From positions 186,001 to 250,000 of the forward strand of contig NZ_JAOQJV010000001.1 in the NCBI RefSeq assembly GCF_025567415.1: DNA of 64,000 nucleotides, written 5' to 3'. The position numbers were made by a program, and so were the translations under genes. The notes beneath the pieces are model-generated. The model was not told the origin of the DNA and ran no database searches. It saw only the letters and a list, made by a program, of their open reading frames with translations. Numbering within the stretch: position 1 is the stretch's first letter; the number at the start of each line of letters is the position of its first letter. Positions 1 through 8,317 of the stretch are shown piece after piece. The DNA is from Claveliimonas ammoniilytica (lineage in GTDB: Bacteria; Bacillota; Clostridia; Lachnospirales; Lachnospiraceae).

Positions 1-413
1 ATAAGGTCTGTCAGCGTCTGGGTAGGATGCTGATGACCACCGTCTCCGGCATTGATTACAGGAATGGAAGAATATTCACTGGCTACGAGCGCTGCACCTT
101 CCTTAGGATGACGCATTGCACAGATGTCGGCGAAGCAGCTGATCATGCGAATCGTATCGGCTACCGTCTCGCCCTTTGTAGCAGAGCTTGATGCGGCAGA
201 AGAAAAGCCAAGTACGCTGCCTCCCAGATTCAGCATTGCTGCTTCATGACTGAGGCGAGTGCGGGTGCTCGGCTCGTAAAATAAGGTAGCTAACTTCTTA
301 CCTTCACATGCATGTGCGTATTTGTCTGGATGTGCCTCAATATCACCGGCAAGATCCAATAATTTGTCAATTTCTTCCACTGTGAAATCCAGCGGACTCA
401 TCAAATGTCTCAT
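1..413 (-). CDS. pyrB: aspartate carbamoyltransferase catalytic subunit (5' part, runs off the window)
   Basis: Only the N-terminal ~137 residues are present, starting MRHLMSPLDFTVEEID and continuing past the left edge. The carbamoyl-phosphate binding motif FYEPSTRTR is visible, followed by NLGGSVLGFSSAASSSATKGE and the HPTQTLTDL stretch, all typical of PyrB. The enzyme joins carbamoyl phosphate and aspartate in the second step of de novo pyrimidine synthesis. The ATG at 413 follows a clear GGAGG site. The leader carries an attenuator-like hairpin, which suggests pyrimidine control. Family assignment is secure; the C-terminal part and any pyrI neighbour lie outside the window. Confidence 0.95.
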   Translation of the reverse strand, partial: MRHLMSPLDFTVEEIDKLLDLAGDIEAHPDKYAHACEGKKLATLFYEPSTRTRLSHEAAMLNLGGSVLGFSSAASSSATKGETVADTIRMISCFADICAMRHPKEGAALVASEYSSIPVINAGDGGHQHPTQTLTDL

Positions 414-433
414 AATAACCTCCTTGGTAAAAT

Positions 434-496
434 AAAAAAAGAAGTCCTTCGGGAAAGTATCTGTGTGCGGTTAGCCTCCTTCCTGAACAACTTCTT
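434..496 (-). terminator. attenuator-like terminator hairpin in the pyrB leader
   Basis: On the minus strand AAGAAGTTGTTC (496-485) pairs with GAAGGACTTCTT (450-439), one mismatch and one GU pair, with an inner GGAA/TTCC extension, followed by a run of T. It lies after the predicted promoter and before the pyrB ribosome binding site, so it would stop transcription before the gene. The loop side contains AGGAGGCTAACC, loosely like the GAGAGGCU core of PyrR-binding RNAs. The terminator shape is direct observation; PyrR as the effector is an inference, and UTP-sensitive attenuation is an alternative. Confidence 0.6.
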
Positions 497-523
497 GCAT
501 TTAATGATCTCTAGTTCGTTAAT

Positions 524-552
524 ATAATATACTAATCCAGATCAATTTTCAA
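524..552 (-). promoter_or_regulatory. sigma-A promoter of pyrB
   Basis: On the minus strand TTGAAA (552-547) and TATTAT (529-524) are separated by exactly 17 bases. The transcript would start near 517 and give a leader of about 100 nt that includes the attenuator. Confidence 0.75.
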
Positions 553-690
553 TGAAAAGATATATATTTTTTAAAAGGCGTCGTCTGGATTTTGAAAAAA
601 AGCTGTTGTATAATAGTCGATAGTATGTGTTTATCACACGAGATAATAAAGTTTCAAGAACTTTGAATAAGTAGGATAAAGGAGAACGAT

Positions 691-1821
691 ATGAGATCGT
701 TAGAGGAACTGAGAAATGAACTGGATCGTATTGATCCACAGATCATACAGCTGTACGAAGAAAGAATGTCGGTCTGCGAAGAAGTAGGCGAGATTAAGAT
801 AGAAGAAGGAAGGAAGGTCTTCGACCGGAACCGGGAGCAACAGAAGTTAGCGCAGGTGACAAGGGAGGCTAAGGATCCATTTTATAAAAAAGGACTGACC
901 GAGCTGTTTGAACAGCTGATGAGTCAGAGCCGAAAGTTACAGTATCAGTTGCTGACCAAGAAGGGAGCGCTCGGAAGACTTCCATTTATCGGAGTGGAAG
1001 AGTTGGATTGGAAGAATTCCCGAGTGGTATTCCAGGGGACAGATGGAGCATATTCACAGGCTGCCATGCATAAGTTCTTTTCCAAGGATGTGAACAGTTT
1101 TCATGTGCAGACATTCCGGGATGCCATGGAAGCAATCGAGGAAGGATCTGCAGATTTTGCAGTTCTTCCGATTGAAAATTCATCTGCGGGTATGGTCAGT
1201 GAGATGTATGACCTGCTGGAGGAATTTGAAAATTATATCGTTGGTGAAGTGATCCTGCCGATCAATCATTATCTGGTGGGTACAGAGAATACGACACTGG
1301 AAAGCATCGAGCGTGTGTATTCACATCCGCAGGCACTGATGCAGTGCTCCAAATTCCTGGACCGTCATGGAAGTTGGCAGCAGATTGGTGCAGCCAATAC
1401 AGCAGTAGCAGCAAAGAAAATCCTGAATGAAAATGATCCGACACAGGCGGCAATCTGCAGTGAACACGCAGCGGAGATCTACGGACTTAAGATTCTGGAA
1501 GAGAAGATCAATCACAATCACAACAATTCTACCAGATTTATTGTGGTAACCAATCAGAAGATTTTTCTGAAGAAGGCACAGAAGATCAGTATCTGCTTTG
1601 AAGTGGCTCACGAAAGCGGATCTCTGTATCATCTATTGTCCCATTTTATTTATAATGATCTGAACATGACCAAGATTGAGTCACGTCCGATCGAGGGAAA
1701 GACATGGGAATATCGTTTCTTTGTAGATTTTGAAGGGAATATGGGTGACGCGGCAGTCAAGAATGCGATCCGCGGACTGCGGGAAGAGTCTAAGAGTTTG
1801 AAGATACTTGGCAACTATTAG
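691..1821 (+). CDS. pheA: bifunctional chorismate mutase / prephenate dehydratase
   Basis: P-protein of phenylalanine synthesis, 376 residues. Residues 1-90 are an AroQ-type chorismate mutase helix bundle. Residues 110-290 are prephenate dehydratase, with FQGTDGAYSQ at the start and the catalytic TRF motif at 281-283. Residues 298-372 are an ACT domain with ESRP at 330-333, the usual phenylalanine feedback site. The ATG follows AAAGGAG. A TATAAT at 609-614 may be its -10, and the leader holds a small perfect hairpin (648-664), but no T-box is visible. It is probably cotranscribed with the DUF815 gene 26 nt downstream. Confidence 0.95.
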   Translation: MRSLEELRNELDRIDPQIIQLYEERMSVCEEVGEIKIEEGRKVFDRNREQQKLAQVTREAKDPFYKKGLTELFEQLMSQSRKLQYQLLTKKGALGRLPFIGVEELDWKNSRVVFQGTDGAYSQAAMHKFFSKDVNSFHVQTFRDAMEAIEEGSADFAVLPIENSSAGMVSEMYDLLEEFENYIVGEVILPINHYLVGTENTTLESIERVYSHPQALMQCSKFLDRHGSWQQIGAANTAVAAKKILNENDPTQAAICSEHAAEIYGLKILEEKINHNHNNSTRFIVVTNQKIFLKKAQKISICFEVAHESGSLYHLLSHFIYNDLNMTKIESRPIEGKTWEYRFFVDFEGNMGDAAVKNAIRGLREESKSLKILGNY

Positions 1822-1847
1822 AGAAAGTATAGAAAGAAGTGTAGAAT

Positions 1848-3140
1848 ATGAGAGTAAATGAACTGATGTTGTATCGCCATATGGAGCAAGGACAGGTACT
1901 GAATGATATGGCTTTCCTGATGGAAAACTATGACAATGAATATTATAATAAAGAGGACTTAAGAGGTCTGTTATTTGACAGTGTGAATGAGATCCTGGAG
2001 CTTGCCGTAAGCCACGGACTTACCGGTAATCTTTGGCATGATTATCTGACGTTTCTTCTGGCAAGTGATGAGAATGCCTACAGCACTTCCTGTGAGATCG
2101 TAGGAGCGATTGACGGAAGTATGAATCAGGTAGCAATGCATGACTTTGCGATTTTTAAGGAACTGTATGATTATGATTTTACAGAACTTGAAAAAGCTCT
2201 TGGCGTGGACTGTATGTCTATGCTGAAGGGATTTAAAGCAGATGGTGCACATGGCAGCGTATTTAACAAGCGAATCCGTGACCGTATCTGTGAATTGAGT
2301 ATTCATCTGGCAGAGTCAGAGAATATCGAGGAATTTAAGGCAGTTCTTACCCAGTTTTATAAAGAATTCGGTGTGGGTAAATTCGGTCTGCACAAAGCAT
2401 TCCGTATTGAACATACAGAACTTGGTGCTGAGATCGTACCGATCACTAAGATCGCACATGTACATCTGGATGATCTGGTGGGCTATGAGATGGCAAAGAA
2501 GAAGCTGATCGAGAATACAGAGGCATTTGTGAAAGGTAAGAAAGCCAATAACTGCCTGCTGTTTGGAGATGCTGGAACAGGCAAATCCACTTCCATTAAG
2601 GCAATCCTGAATCAGTATTATGATCAGGGACTGCGTATGATCGAAGTCTATAAGCATCAGTTCCAGGATTTGAATGATGTGATTGCTCAGATCAAGAACC
2701 GTAATTATAAGTTCATTATCTATATGGACGACCTGTCATTTGAAGAATTTGAGATTGAGTATAAATATCTAAAAGCCGTAATCGAAGGCGGATTGGAGAA
2801 GAAGCCGGACAATGTGTTGATCTATGCGACATCTAACCGCAGACATCTGATCAAAGAGACATTCAAGGACAAGGAAGACAGAGACGAAGAACTGCACACC
2901 AATGACACCGTACAGGAGAAGCTGTCGCTGGTAGCAAGATTCGGCGTGACGATCTTCTTTGGCAAACCGGATAAAAAGCAGTTCCAGGAGATCGTGCGTC
3001 AGCTTGCGTCAAGAACAGAGCTTGAGATTACAGAAGGAGAACTGATGTTAGAAGCCAATAAATGGGAACTGTCACATGGCGGTATGTCCGGAAGGGCAGC
3101 ACAACAGTTCGTGGATTATCTGTTGGGAACAAGGTTATAA
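1848..3140 (+). CDS. DUF815 family AAA-type ATPase
   Basis: 430 residues. The C-terminal half is a P-loop ATPase of the DUF815 family: Walker A GDAGTGKS at 240-247 and Walker B-like FIIYMDDLSFE with acidic residues at 294-295. The N-terminal ~200 residues are helical and without a recognised motif. The biological role is unknown. It sits directly after pheA and before an HD hydrolase, but that order gives little functional hint. Soluble, with no membrane segment. The family call is firm; function is not assigned. Confidence 0.85.
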   Translation: MRVNELMLYRHMEQGQVLNDMAFLMENYDNEYYNKEDLRGLLFDSVNEILELAVSHGLTGNLWHDYLTFLLASDENAYSTSCEIVGAIDGSMNQVAMHDFAIFKELYDYDFTELEKALGVDCMSMLKGFKADGAHGSVFNKRIRDRICELSIHLAESENIEEFKAVLTQFYKEFGVGKFGLHKAFRIEHTELGAEIVPITKIAHVHLDDLVGYEMAKKKLIENTEAFVKGKKANNCLLFGDAGTGKSTSIKAILNQYYDQGLRMIEVYKHQFQDLNDVIAQIKNRNYKFIIYMDDLSFEEFEIEYKYLKAVIEGGLEKKPDNVLIYATSNRRHLIKETFKDKEDRDEELHTNDTVQEKLSLVARFGVTIFFGKPDKKQFQEIVRQLASRTELEITEGELMLEANKWELSHGGMSGRAAQQFVDYLLGTRL

Positions 3141-3168
3141 AAATTAATATTAAGAAGGTGCAGACAAG

Positions 3169-3771
3169 ATGAGTTACATAGCAAGAGAAGATGCAGTTCA
3201 GTTATTAAAGAAATACAACAAAGATCCGTTTCATATCCAACATGCATATACTGTTGAAGCAGTTATGAAATGGTATGCAAATGAATTAGGATATGGTGAT
3301 GATGCGGAATACTGGGGAATCGTGGGACTTCTGCATGATATTGATTTTGAATTATATCCGGAGGAACATTGCCTGAAAGCGCCTGAACTGTTGAGAGAAG
3401 CCGGTGTGGGCGAGGATATTATCCACAGTGTAGTATCGCACGGATATGGAATTACAGTTGGGTGTGGTACAACAATTGATATAGAGCCTGTACATGAGAT
3501 GGAAAAAGTATTATTCGCAGCAGATGAATTGACCGGACTAATCTGGGCGGCAGCATTAATGCGTCCGTCTAAGAGCACTAAAGATATGGAATTAAAGTCT
3601 CTGAAGAAAAAATATAAGAGCAAAGGATTTGCCGCAGGATGTTCAAGAGAAGTGATACAACGTGGCGCAGATCAGCTTGGATGGGAACTTGAAAAGCTTT
3701 TGACAATGACGCTGGAGGCAATGAAAGCCAGCGAGGATCTGATTAACGCGGAATGTGCGCAACAGCAGTGA
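3169..3771 (+). CDS. HD domain phosphohydrolase
   Basis: 200 residues with an HD/HDIG-type metal-binding fold: His25, the paired HD at 56-57 (GLLHDIDFE) and a later conserved SHGYG region. Such proteins usually cleave phosphate esters or nucleotides, and the substrate cannot be read from the sequence. An AAGGTG element precedes the ATG. The 3' end (from 3747) overlaps, in another frame, the remnant of a different gene, so the last residues of this protein may have been altered by the rearrangement that left the remnant. Confidence 0.85.
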   Translation: MSYIAREDAVQLLKKYNKDPFHIQHAYTVEAVMKWYANELGYGDDAEYWGIVGLLHDIDFELYPEEHCLKAPELLREAGVGEDIIHSVVSHGYGITVGCGTTIDIEPVHEMEKVLFAADELTGLIWAAALMRPSKSTKDMELKSLKKKYKSKGFAAGCSREVIQRGADQLGWELEKLLTMTLEAMKASEDLINAECAQQQ

Positions 3772-3869
3772 TTGCCAATAAGGCAACGCCAAAAGCATTG
3801 AATAGAATGACGGGTGTGATCCTTGTGGTACTTGGAATTGTGATTATGCTGTTCAATGTTCTGACGTAA
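3747..3869 (+). pseudogene. C-terminal remnant of a lost multispanning membrane protein
   Basis: In the frame ending with TAA at 3867-3869, an open stretch preceded by a stop at 3744 reads TAVIANKATPKALNRMTG followed by a hydrophobic helix VILVVLGIVIMLFNVLT. This looks like the last transmembrane helix of a permease, reminiscent of TauE/SafE (TSUP) C-termini. No start codon or upstream portion exists, because the stretch runs into the end of the HD gene. The truncated remnant is directly visible; the family name is a guess. Confidence 0.5.
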
Positions 3870-3874
3870 TAGAA

Positions 3875-4204
3875 TTATACAAAGACAAAATGAAGCAGGA
3901 GCATGTAACATATCGTGCCTCCTGCGATGGATATCAGCATGTTGCGTTTCCAACAATGAAGCACGCCTGTGACGAGGATAGCGATTCCTTCCGGGAGTCC
4001 GTGGGTTCCGTGGAACAGACTTACATTCTTCAGACAATAGATAACGAGCATGCCGAATACGGCTGATGGGAGGAATTTTCCGAGATATTGTACAAACTCG
4101 GGAGTCCTCCTTTTTTCATTAAATATGATAAATGGCAAAAAGCGGGTAGCCATGGTTCCCAGTACACACATAGCAATGGTGATAATCTGTTGTGTGAGTG
4201 TCAT
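3875..4204 (-). CDS. azlD: AzlD family branched-chain amino acid transport subunit
   Basis: 109 residues, about four hydrophobic helices, with the MATRFLPF signature near the N-terminus typical of AzlD. AzlD works as the small partner of AzlC in exporting branched-chain amino acids. The ATG at 4204 overlaps the stop of the azlC remnant (ATGA), so the two were translationally coupled. The reading frame is intact and of normal length, but its partner is deleted internally, so the pair is probably non-functional unless another AzlC is encoded elsewhere. Confidence 0.85.
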   Translation of the reverse strand: MTLTQQIITIAMCVLGTMATRFLPFIIFNEKRRTPEFVQYLGKFLPSAVFGMLVIYCLKNVSLFHGTHGLPEGIAILVTGVLHCWKRNMLISIAGGTICYMLLLHFVFV

Positions 4205-4564
4205 GGTGAATCCTCCTGTTCTTTCTTATCGAGTCGCGGCTTTAACAGTGCCAGCAGCACAACGATCAGAATCATAGTTGGGATAAGAAATGCGTCAGCA
4301 CCGAAGCAAATCAGACAAATAACGGAAATCAGTAGCCCAAGAATGGAGGCTGTGTGATTCGTTTCTTTCATCCATTGCTCCAGAAAGATTACAACAAACA
4401 TGGTCCAGAGAACCACCATAGATCAGCAGACTCATGAACATCGGATATAAAAATGAAAAGCCGGAAGCATTGGCGTAAATGCTATATGCCATGCCTAAGA
4501 ACCAGAATCCGGTAAAGATCGGGAGAGTATAGGGAAATGCGGCTTTTAAAGCTTTGTATCTCAT
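4201..4564 (-). pseudogene. azlC: azlC with internal deletion and frameshift
   Basis: The N-terminal part reads MRYKALKAAFPYTLPIFTGF through MSLLIYGGS as in AzlC. It then continues in another frame as TMFVVIFLEQWMKETNHT to KPRLDKKEQEDSP, which is the AzlC C-terminus. Intact AzlC proteins are about 230 residues; here the conserved middle with the VNARHLFYG region, roughly 110 codons, is missing and the join is out of frame (near 4410-4425). An SD GAAGGAG precedes the ATG, 18 nt after rqcH. A deletion pseudogene is the simplest reading. Confidence 0.85.
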
Positions 4565-4582
4565 AGCTAAGTCTCCTTCACA

Positions 4583-6325
4583 TTATGATTCCAGCAGAGT
4601 CAGTCCTGAGATGTCTGAGTCGATGACCAGCGAATAGTTGGTGTGATAGATGACGAAGCCCGGTCTGGCACCGTTTACTTTTTTTACATGTTTCTTTTCG
4701 ATATAATCAATCTCGACCTTATCATTACCGCGATTCTTGGAGTAGTAGGCCGCAAGCTTTCCGGCTTCTTCAAATACTCGGTCAGGCATCTCGCCGTCCT
4801 GAGATTTGACGATGACGTGGGAACCAGGCGTGCCCTTGGCATGGAACCACCAGTCTCCACCATTGGCAAAATGGAAAGTCAGTTCTTCGTTTTGAAAATT
4901 ATTTTTTCCTACATAAATATGATAGCCGTCGCTGGACAGATAGTGGAATGGCTGGCTCTTAAGCTTTACTTTTCTCTTCGTGAATTTACGGCGTATATAT
5001 CCACTCTGGGTCAGTTCCTCCTTAATCTGTGCCAGGTCATCCTCACTAAGTGCGATATCTAAGGCATTGTTGACAGATTCCAGATATAGAATGTCGTCTT
5101 GCGTTTCTTTGATAAATTCGCTCAGTGCCTCGTAAGTACGTTTTAATTTATTATAACGTGCAAAGTAACGCTGTGAATTCTCCTGTGCTGTCTTATTCGG
5201 ATCCAACGGTATCTTGACGAGATTATTATTATCGTAGTAATTCTCTGCTTCCAATACTTTGGCATCTGGTTCCAGATTGTAACCGTAGACATTGATCAGT
5301 TCACCGTAGATCTTATATTTTTCGCGGCCTTCGGTATCACGGAGCTGTCTGGACTGGAGATCGTATTTCTTGCGGGCACGTTCCAGTGCGGTCTGTACGA
5401 TCCGGCGCAGATCGGAAGACTTCTGGCGGATACGAGTGATCAGATTCTTCTCTGCATAATAGCCGACCAGGAGCTTAGAGACGGAATCGAAGCAGGTCTT
5501 AGTATAGGCGCTGTAATGAGATAGCGGCAGGCAGGAAAAATCTTTTGGATTGCCATTATCATAATAAATGACTGGCTGAAATTGTCCTTCACGCACCTGA
5601 TCCATATAGATTTCGAACTGATTGTACAGATGGTGCATGATATCATCTGACAGATCAGAGGCAGTCATCGAGGAATCAATGCCGGATATGGTACAGATTT
5701 CCTCTGCTACAACAGGGCTGATGCCCGTAAAACCAGAGTAAAGTGCCTTGCTAATCGGCATTGGTTTGGAACGGAGCATTTCAGCAAATGCTTCTGGGTC
5801 TGCACTCAGCGGATCCAGCTTATGCATGGTGTCCGGGATAAAGTAATCTCTGCCCGGAAGTACCTCTCTGACAGAGCTCATCTGCGCAGATACATGCTTG
5901 ATGCTGTCCAGGATCCGCCCGGACTCATCGCAGAAAATGATATTGCTGTGCTTGCCCATGATCTCAACGATCAGTGTCTTCTGGCGGATATCACCGAGCT
6001 CATCCAGATGCTCAAGCTGAATGTTGATTATACGCTCTAAGCGCGGTTGTGAGATGCCGACAATGCGTGCATTGCCCACATGTTTTCTGAGCAGCATACA
6101 AAAATTCGGTGCCGTCATAGGGCTTGGTTTATTTTCATCAGTCAGATAGACAAGTGGGAGAGAAGCACTTGCGGAAATATATAAGCGTCTCTGTCCCTGT
6201 GGGGTCTTGATCGTGATTAGAAGTTCATCGGATTCCGGCTGTGCAATCTTGCTGATGCGTCCGCCGTCCAGTGTATTTTTCAGTTCCTGCGTTAACGCAG
6301 CAACGGTAATTCCATCGAATGCCAT
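4583..6325 (-). CDS. rqcH: Rqc2/RqcH homologue, NFACT ribosome quality control protein
   Basis: NFACT family (old name fibronectin-binding protein A), about 580 residues. The N-terminal NFACT-N domain starts MAFDGITVAALTQEL, the middle is a long coiled coil, and the C-terminal NFACT-R domain contains DWWFHAKGTPGSHV. In Bacillus RqcH binds obstructed 50S subunits and adds alanine tails to stalled peptides. The start at 6325 is preferred over the upstream ATG at 6343 because it matches family N-termini and has AAAGGA ten bases upstream. It is divergent from yicC with overlapping promoters and is followed by azlCD. Confidence 0.93.
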   Translation of the reverse strand: MAFDGITVAALTQELKNTLDGGRISKIAQPESDELLITIKTPQGQRRLYISASASLPLVYLTDENKPSPMTAPNFCMLLRKHVGNARIVGISQPRLERIINIQLEHLDELGDIRQKTLIVEIMGKHSNIIFCDESGRILDSIKHVSAQMSSVREVLPGRDYFIPDTMHKLDPLSADPEAFAEMLRSKPMPISKALYSGFTGISPVVAEEICTISGIDSSMTASDLSDDIMHHLYNQFEIYMDQVREGQFQPVIYYDNGNPKDFSCLPLSHYSAYTKTCFDSVSKLLVGYYAEKNLITRIRQKSSDLRRIVQTALERARKKYDLQSRQLRDTEGREKYKIYGELINVYGYNLEPDAKVLEAENYYDNNNLVKIPLDPNKTAQENSQRYFARYNKLKRTYEALSEFIKETQDDILYLESVNNALDIALSEDDLAQIKEELTQSGYIRRKFTKRKVKLKSQPFHYLSSDGYHIYVGKNNFQNEELTFHFANGGDWWFHAKGTPGSHVIVKSQDGEMPDRVFEEAGKLAAYYSKNRGNDKVEIDYIEKKHVKKVNGARPGFVIYHTNYSLVIDSDISGLTLLES

Positions 6326-6356
6326 AATAAGTAGTCCTTTCATTTATATCTATCCT

Positions 6357-6402
6357 ATGATAACACAGATTTGTTGACGGAACAAATAAAATGCTTTATA
6401 AT
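6357..6402. promoter_or_regulatory. overlapping divergent promoters for rqcH (-) and yicC (+)
   Basis: Plus strand: TTGACG (6374-6379), 17 bases, TATAAT (6397-6402), facing yicC. Minus strand: TTGTTC (6385-6380), 17 bases, TATCAT (6362-6357), facing rqcH. The two -35 boxes abut, so polymerase could hardly occupy both at once. Confidence 0.75.
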
Positions 6403-6483
6403 GCTACATGGAAAACTGGGACTGCATCACAGGAGAATGGACAGACAGTCCTGATTTTTAATAATGAAAGGTAAGAGAATATT

Positions 6484-7365
6484 ATGATTAAGAGTATGAC
6501 GGGTTTCGGACGCTGTGAAGTGTCAGAGGGCGACCGTAAATTCACGGTAGAAATGAAAGGTGTTAATCACCGTTATCTGGATGCGAATATCCGTATGCCA
6601 AAGAAGCTGAATTTCTTTGACAGTGCAATCCGCACCGTATTGAAGCAGTATGTGACCAGAGGAAAGGTCGATATCTTTATTACATATGAAGATCTTACAG
6701 AGAATCAGGTAGCCCTGAAGTACAACGAGTCTCTGGCGAAGGAATATCTGGACGCATTTAAAAAAATGGAAGAGACCTTTGGCCTGGAGAATGATATCCG
6801 TGTATCTACCGTATCCAGATGTCCGGAGGTTCTTAGGATGGAAGAACAGTCTGCGGATGAGGATGAGCTGTGGAAAGGATTGAAGAAGGCACTGGAAGGT
6901 GCACTGAAGCAGTTTGTAGAGACCAGAGGTATTGAGGGTGAGAATCTGAAGAATGATATCATTGCCAAGTTAGACGGTATGTCTGAGAAAGTGGCATGCA
7001 TTGAAGTTCGTTCACCGGAGATTGTGGCAGAGTATCGTGCCAAGTTAGAGGAAAAGGTCAAAGAACTTCTTGCTGATACCCAGATGGACGAAGGACGTAT
7101 TGCGGCAGAGGTTGTAATCTTCGCAGATAAGATCTGTACCGATGAGGAAGTGGTACGTCTGAAAAGCCACATTGCTCATATGAAGGAGACATTTGCAACA
7201 GAAGAAAATGGAATCGGCCGCAAGCTTGACTTTATTGCACAGGAGATGAACCGTGAGGCGAATACAATCCTGTCTAAGGCTAATGATATCGAAGTATCGA
7301 ACTACGCAATCGACTTGAAGACAGAGATTGAGAAAGTACGTGAACAGATTCAGAATATCGAATAA
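6484..7365 (+). CDS. yicC: YicC family endoribonuclease
   Basis: 293 residues, starting MIKSMTGFGR, the hallmark of the family. The N-terminal YicC-like domain covers about 1-155 and the C-terminal DUF1732 domain about 208-293, including KLDFIAQEMNREANTILSKA. Members in E. coli and Bacillus have endoribonuclease activity. It heads the yicC-gmk-rpoZ cluster commonly seen in Clostridia, 11 nt before gmk. The promoter at 6374-6402 fits well. Confidence 0.93.
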   Translation: MIKSMTGFGRCEVSEGDRKFTVEMKGVNHRYLDANIRMPKKLNFFDSAIRTVLKQYVTRGKVDIFITYEDLTENQVALKYNESLAKEYLDAFKKMEETFGLENDIRVSTVSRCPEVLRMEEQSADEDELWKGLKKALEGALKQFVETRGIEGENLKNDIIAKLDGMSEKVACIEVRSPEIVAEYRAKLEEKVKELLADTQMDEGRIAAEVVIFADKICTDEEVVRLKSHIAHMKETFATEENGIGRKLDFIAQEMNREANTILSKANDIEVSNYAIDLKTEIEKVREQIQNIE

Positions 7366-7376
7366 GGAGACCGGTT

Positions 7377-7997
7377 ATGAATACACATGGAATATTAATC
7401 GTTGTTTCCGGTTTCTCAGGTTCCGGAAAAGGAACGATCATGAAAGAACTTCTGAAAAGATATGACAACTATGCCCTGTCCATTTCAGCAACTACCAGAG
7501 CTCCAAGAGAAGGCGAGACAGACGGTCGGGAATATTTTTTCAAAACCAGGGAAGAATTTGAAAAAATGATTGCGAAAGAAGAATTGATAGAGTATGCTGA
7601 GTATGTGAATAATTACTATGGGACACCAAGAGCTTATGTGGAGGAACAGCTTACAGCGGGTAAGGATGTCATTCTTGAGATTGAGATCCAGGGTGCGTTG
7701 AAAGTTAAGAAAAAGTTCCCGGATACATTGCTCTTATTTGTGACTCCGCCGTCAGCAGAAGAGCTTAGAAAGCGGTTGATCGGACGTGGTACAGAGACCA
7801 TGGAAGTTATAGAACAGCGGATGCAGAGAGCCATCGAAGAATCCGATGGGATGGAATCGTATGATTATTATGTGATCAATGATGATCTGGATACCTGTGT
7901 AGATGAAGTGCATCGGATCATTCAGGCAGAGCACAATCGCAGTACGAGAAATCATGCATTTGCAGACAAGATTAAGAGAGATTTGAAAGGAGAATAA
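7377..7997 (+). CDS. gmk: guanylate kinase
   Basis: 206 residues. P-loop GFSGSGKGT at about 12-20, SATTRAPREGETDGREYFF for GMP binding, and NNYYGTPRAYVEEQL in the lid region. Phosphorylates GMP to GDP with ATP. SD AGGAG lies upstream of the ATG, 11 nt after yicC and 4 nt before rpoZ, so clearly one operon. Confidence 0.97.
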   Translation: MNTHGILIVVSGFSGSGKGTIMKELLKRYDNYALSISATTRAPREGETDGREYFFKTREEFEKMIAKEELIEYAEYVNNYYGTPRAYVEEQLTAGKDVILEIEIQGALKVKKKFPDTLLLFVTPPSAEELRKRLIGRGTETMEVIEQRMQRAIEESDGMESYDYYVINDDLDTCVDEVHRIIQAEHNRSTRNHAFADKIKRDLKGE

Positions 7998-8001
7998 TGA
8001 T

Positions 8002-8247
8002 ATGTTACATCCATCTTATACAGATTTGATGAAAGAAGTGAACAAAGGAGCAGAAGACGGTGAGACAAGAGTAGTCAGCAGCCGTTATTCTATCGTGATG
8101 GCTACATCGAAGAGAGCCAGACAGCTGATCGATGGAGCGCTTCCATTAGTAGATACCAAGCCTGGTGACAAGCCGCTGTCTATCGCAGTTGATGAGTTGA
8201 ACAGTGGTAAAATCACTATCATCGGTGAGGAAGAAGACGCCGAATAA
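8002..8247 (+). CDS. rpoZ: RNA polymerase omega subunit
   Basis: 81 residues starting MLHPSYTDLMKEVN, with the conserved SRYSIVMATSKRARQL stretch that contacts beta-prime. Promotes assembly of RNA polymerase. Follows gmk by 4 nt with SD AAAGGAG, the usual Firmicute arrangement. The acidic tail EEEDAE is normal for the family. Confidence 0.95.
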   Translation: MLHPSYTDLMKEVNKGAEDGETRVVSSRYSIVMATSKRARQLIDGALPLVDTKPGDKPLSIAVDELNSGKITIIGEEEDAE

Positions 8248-8259
8248 TTAAGGAACAAG

Positions 8260-8291
8260 AGGCAGGTGCCGGATGGTATCTGCCTTTTCAA
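8260..8291 (+). terminator. weak terminator-like hairpin between rpoZ and rimO
   Basis: AGGCAG(G)TGCC pairs with GGTA-(T)-CTGCCT around a short loop and is followed by TTTTC. The T run is short, so it may only attenuate or process the transcript rather than end it. Confidence 0.45.
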
Positions 8292-8317
8292 GAAATATGT
8301 AACAAGGGAGAATAAGA

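Noticed and set aside
601..690. T-box or phenylalanine leader upstream of pheA
   Set aside because: Only small hairpins are present; no T-box sequence, specifier loop or Phe-rich leader peptide.
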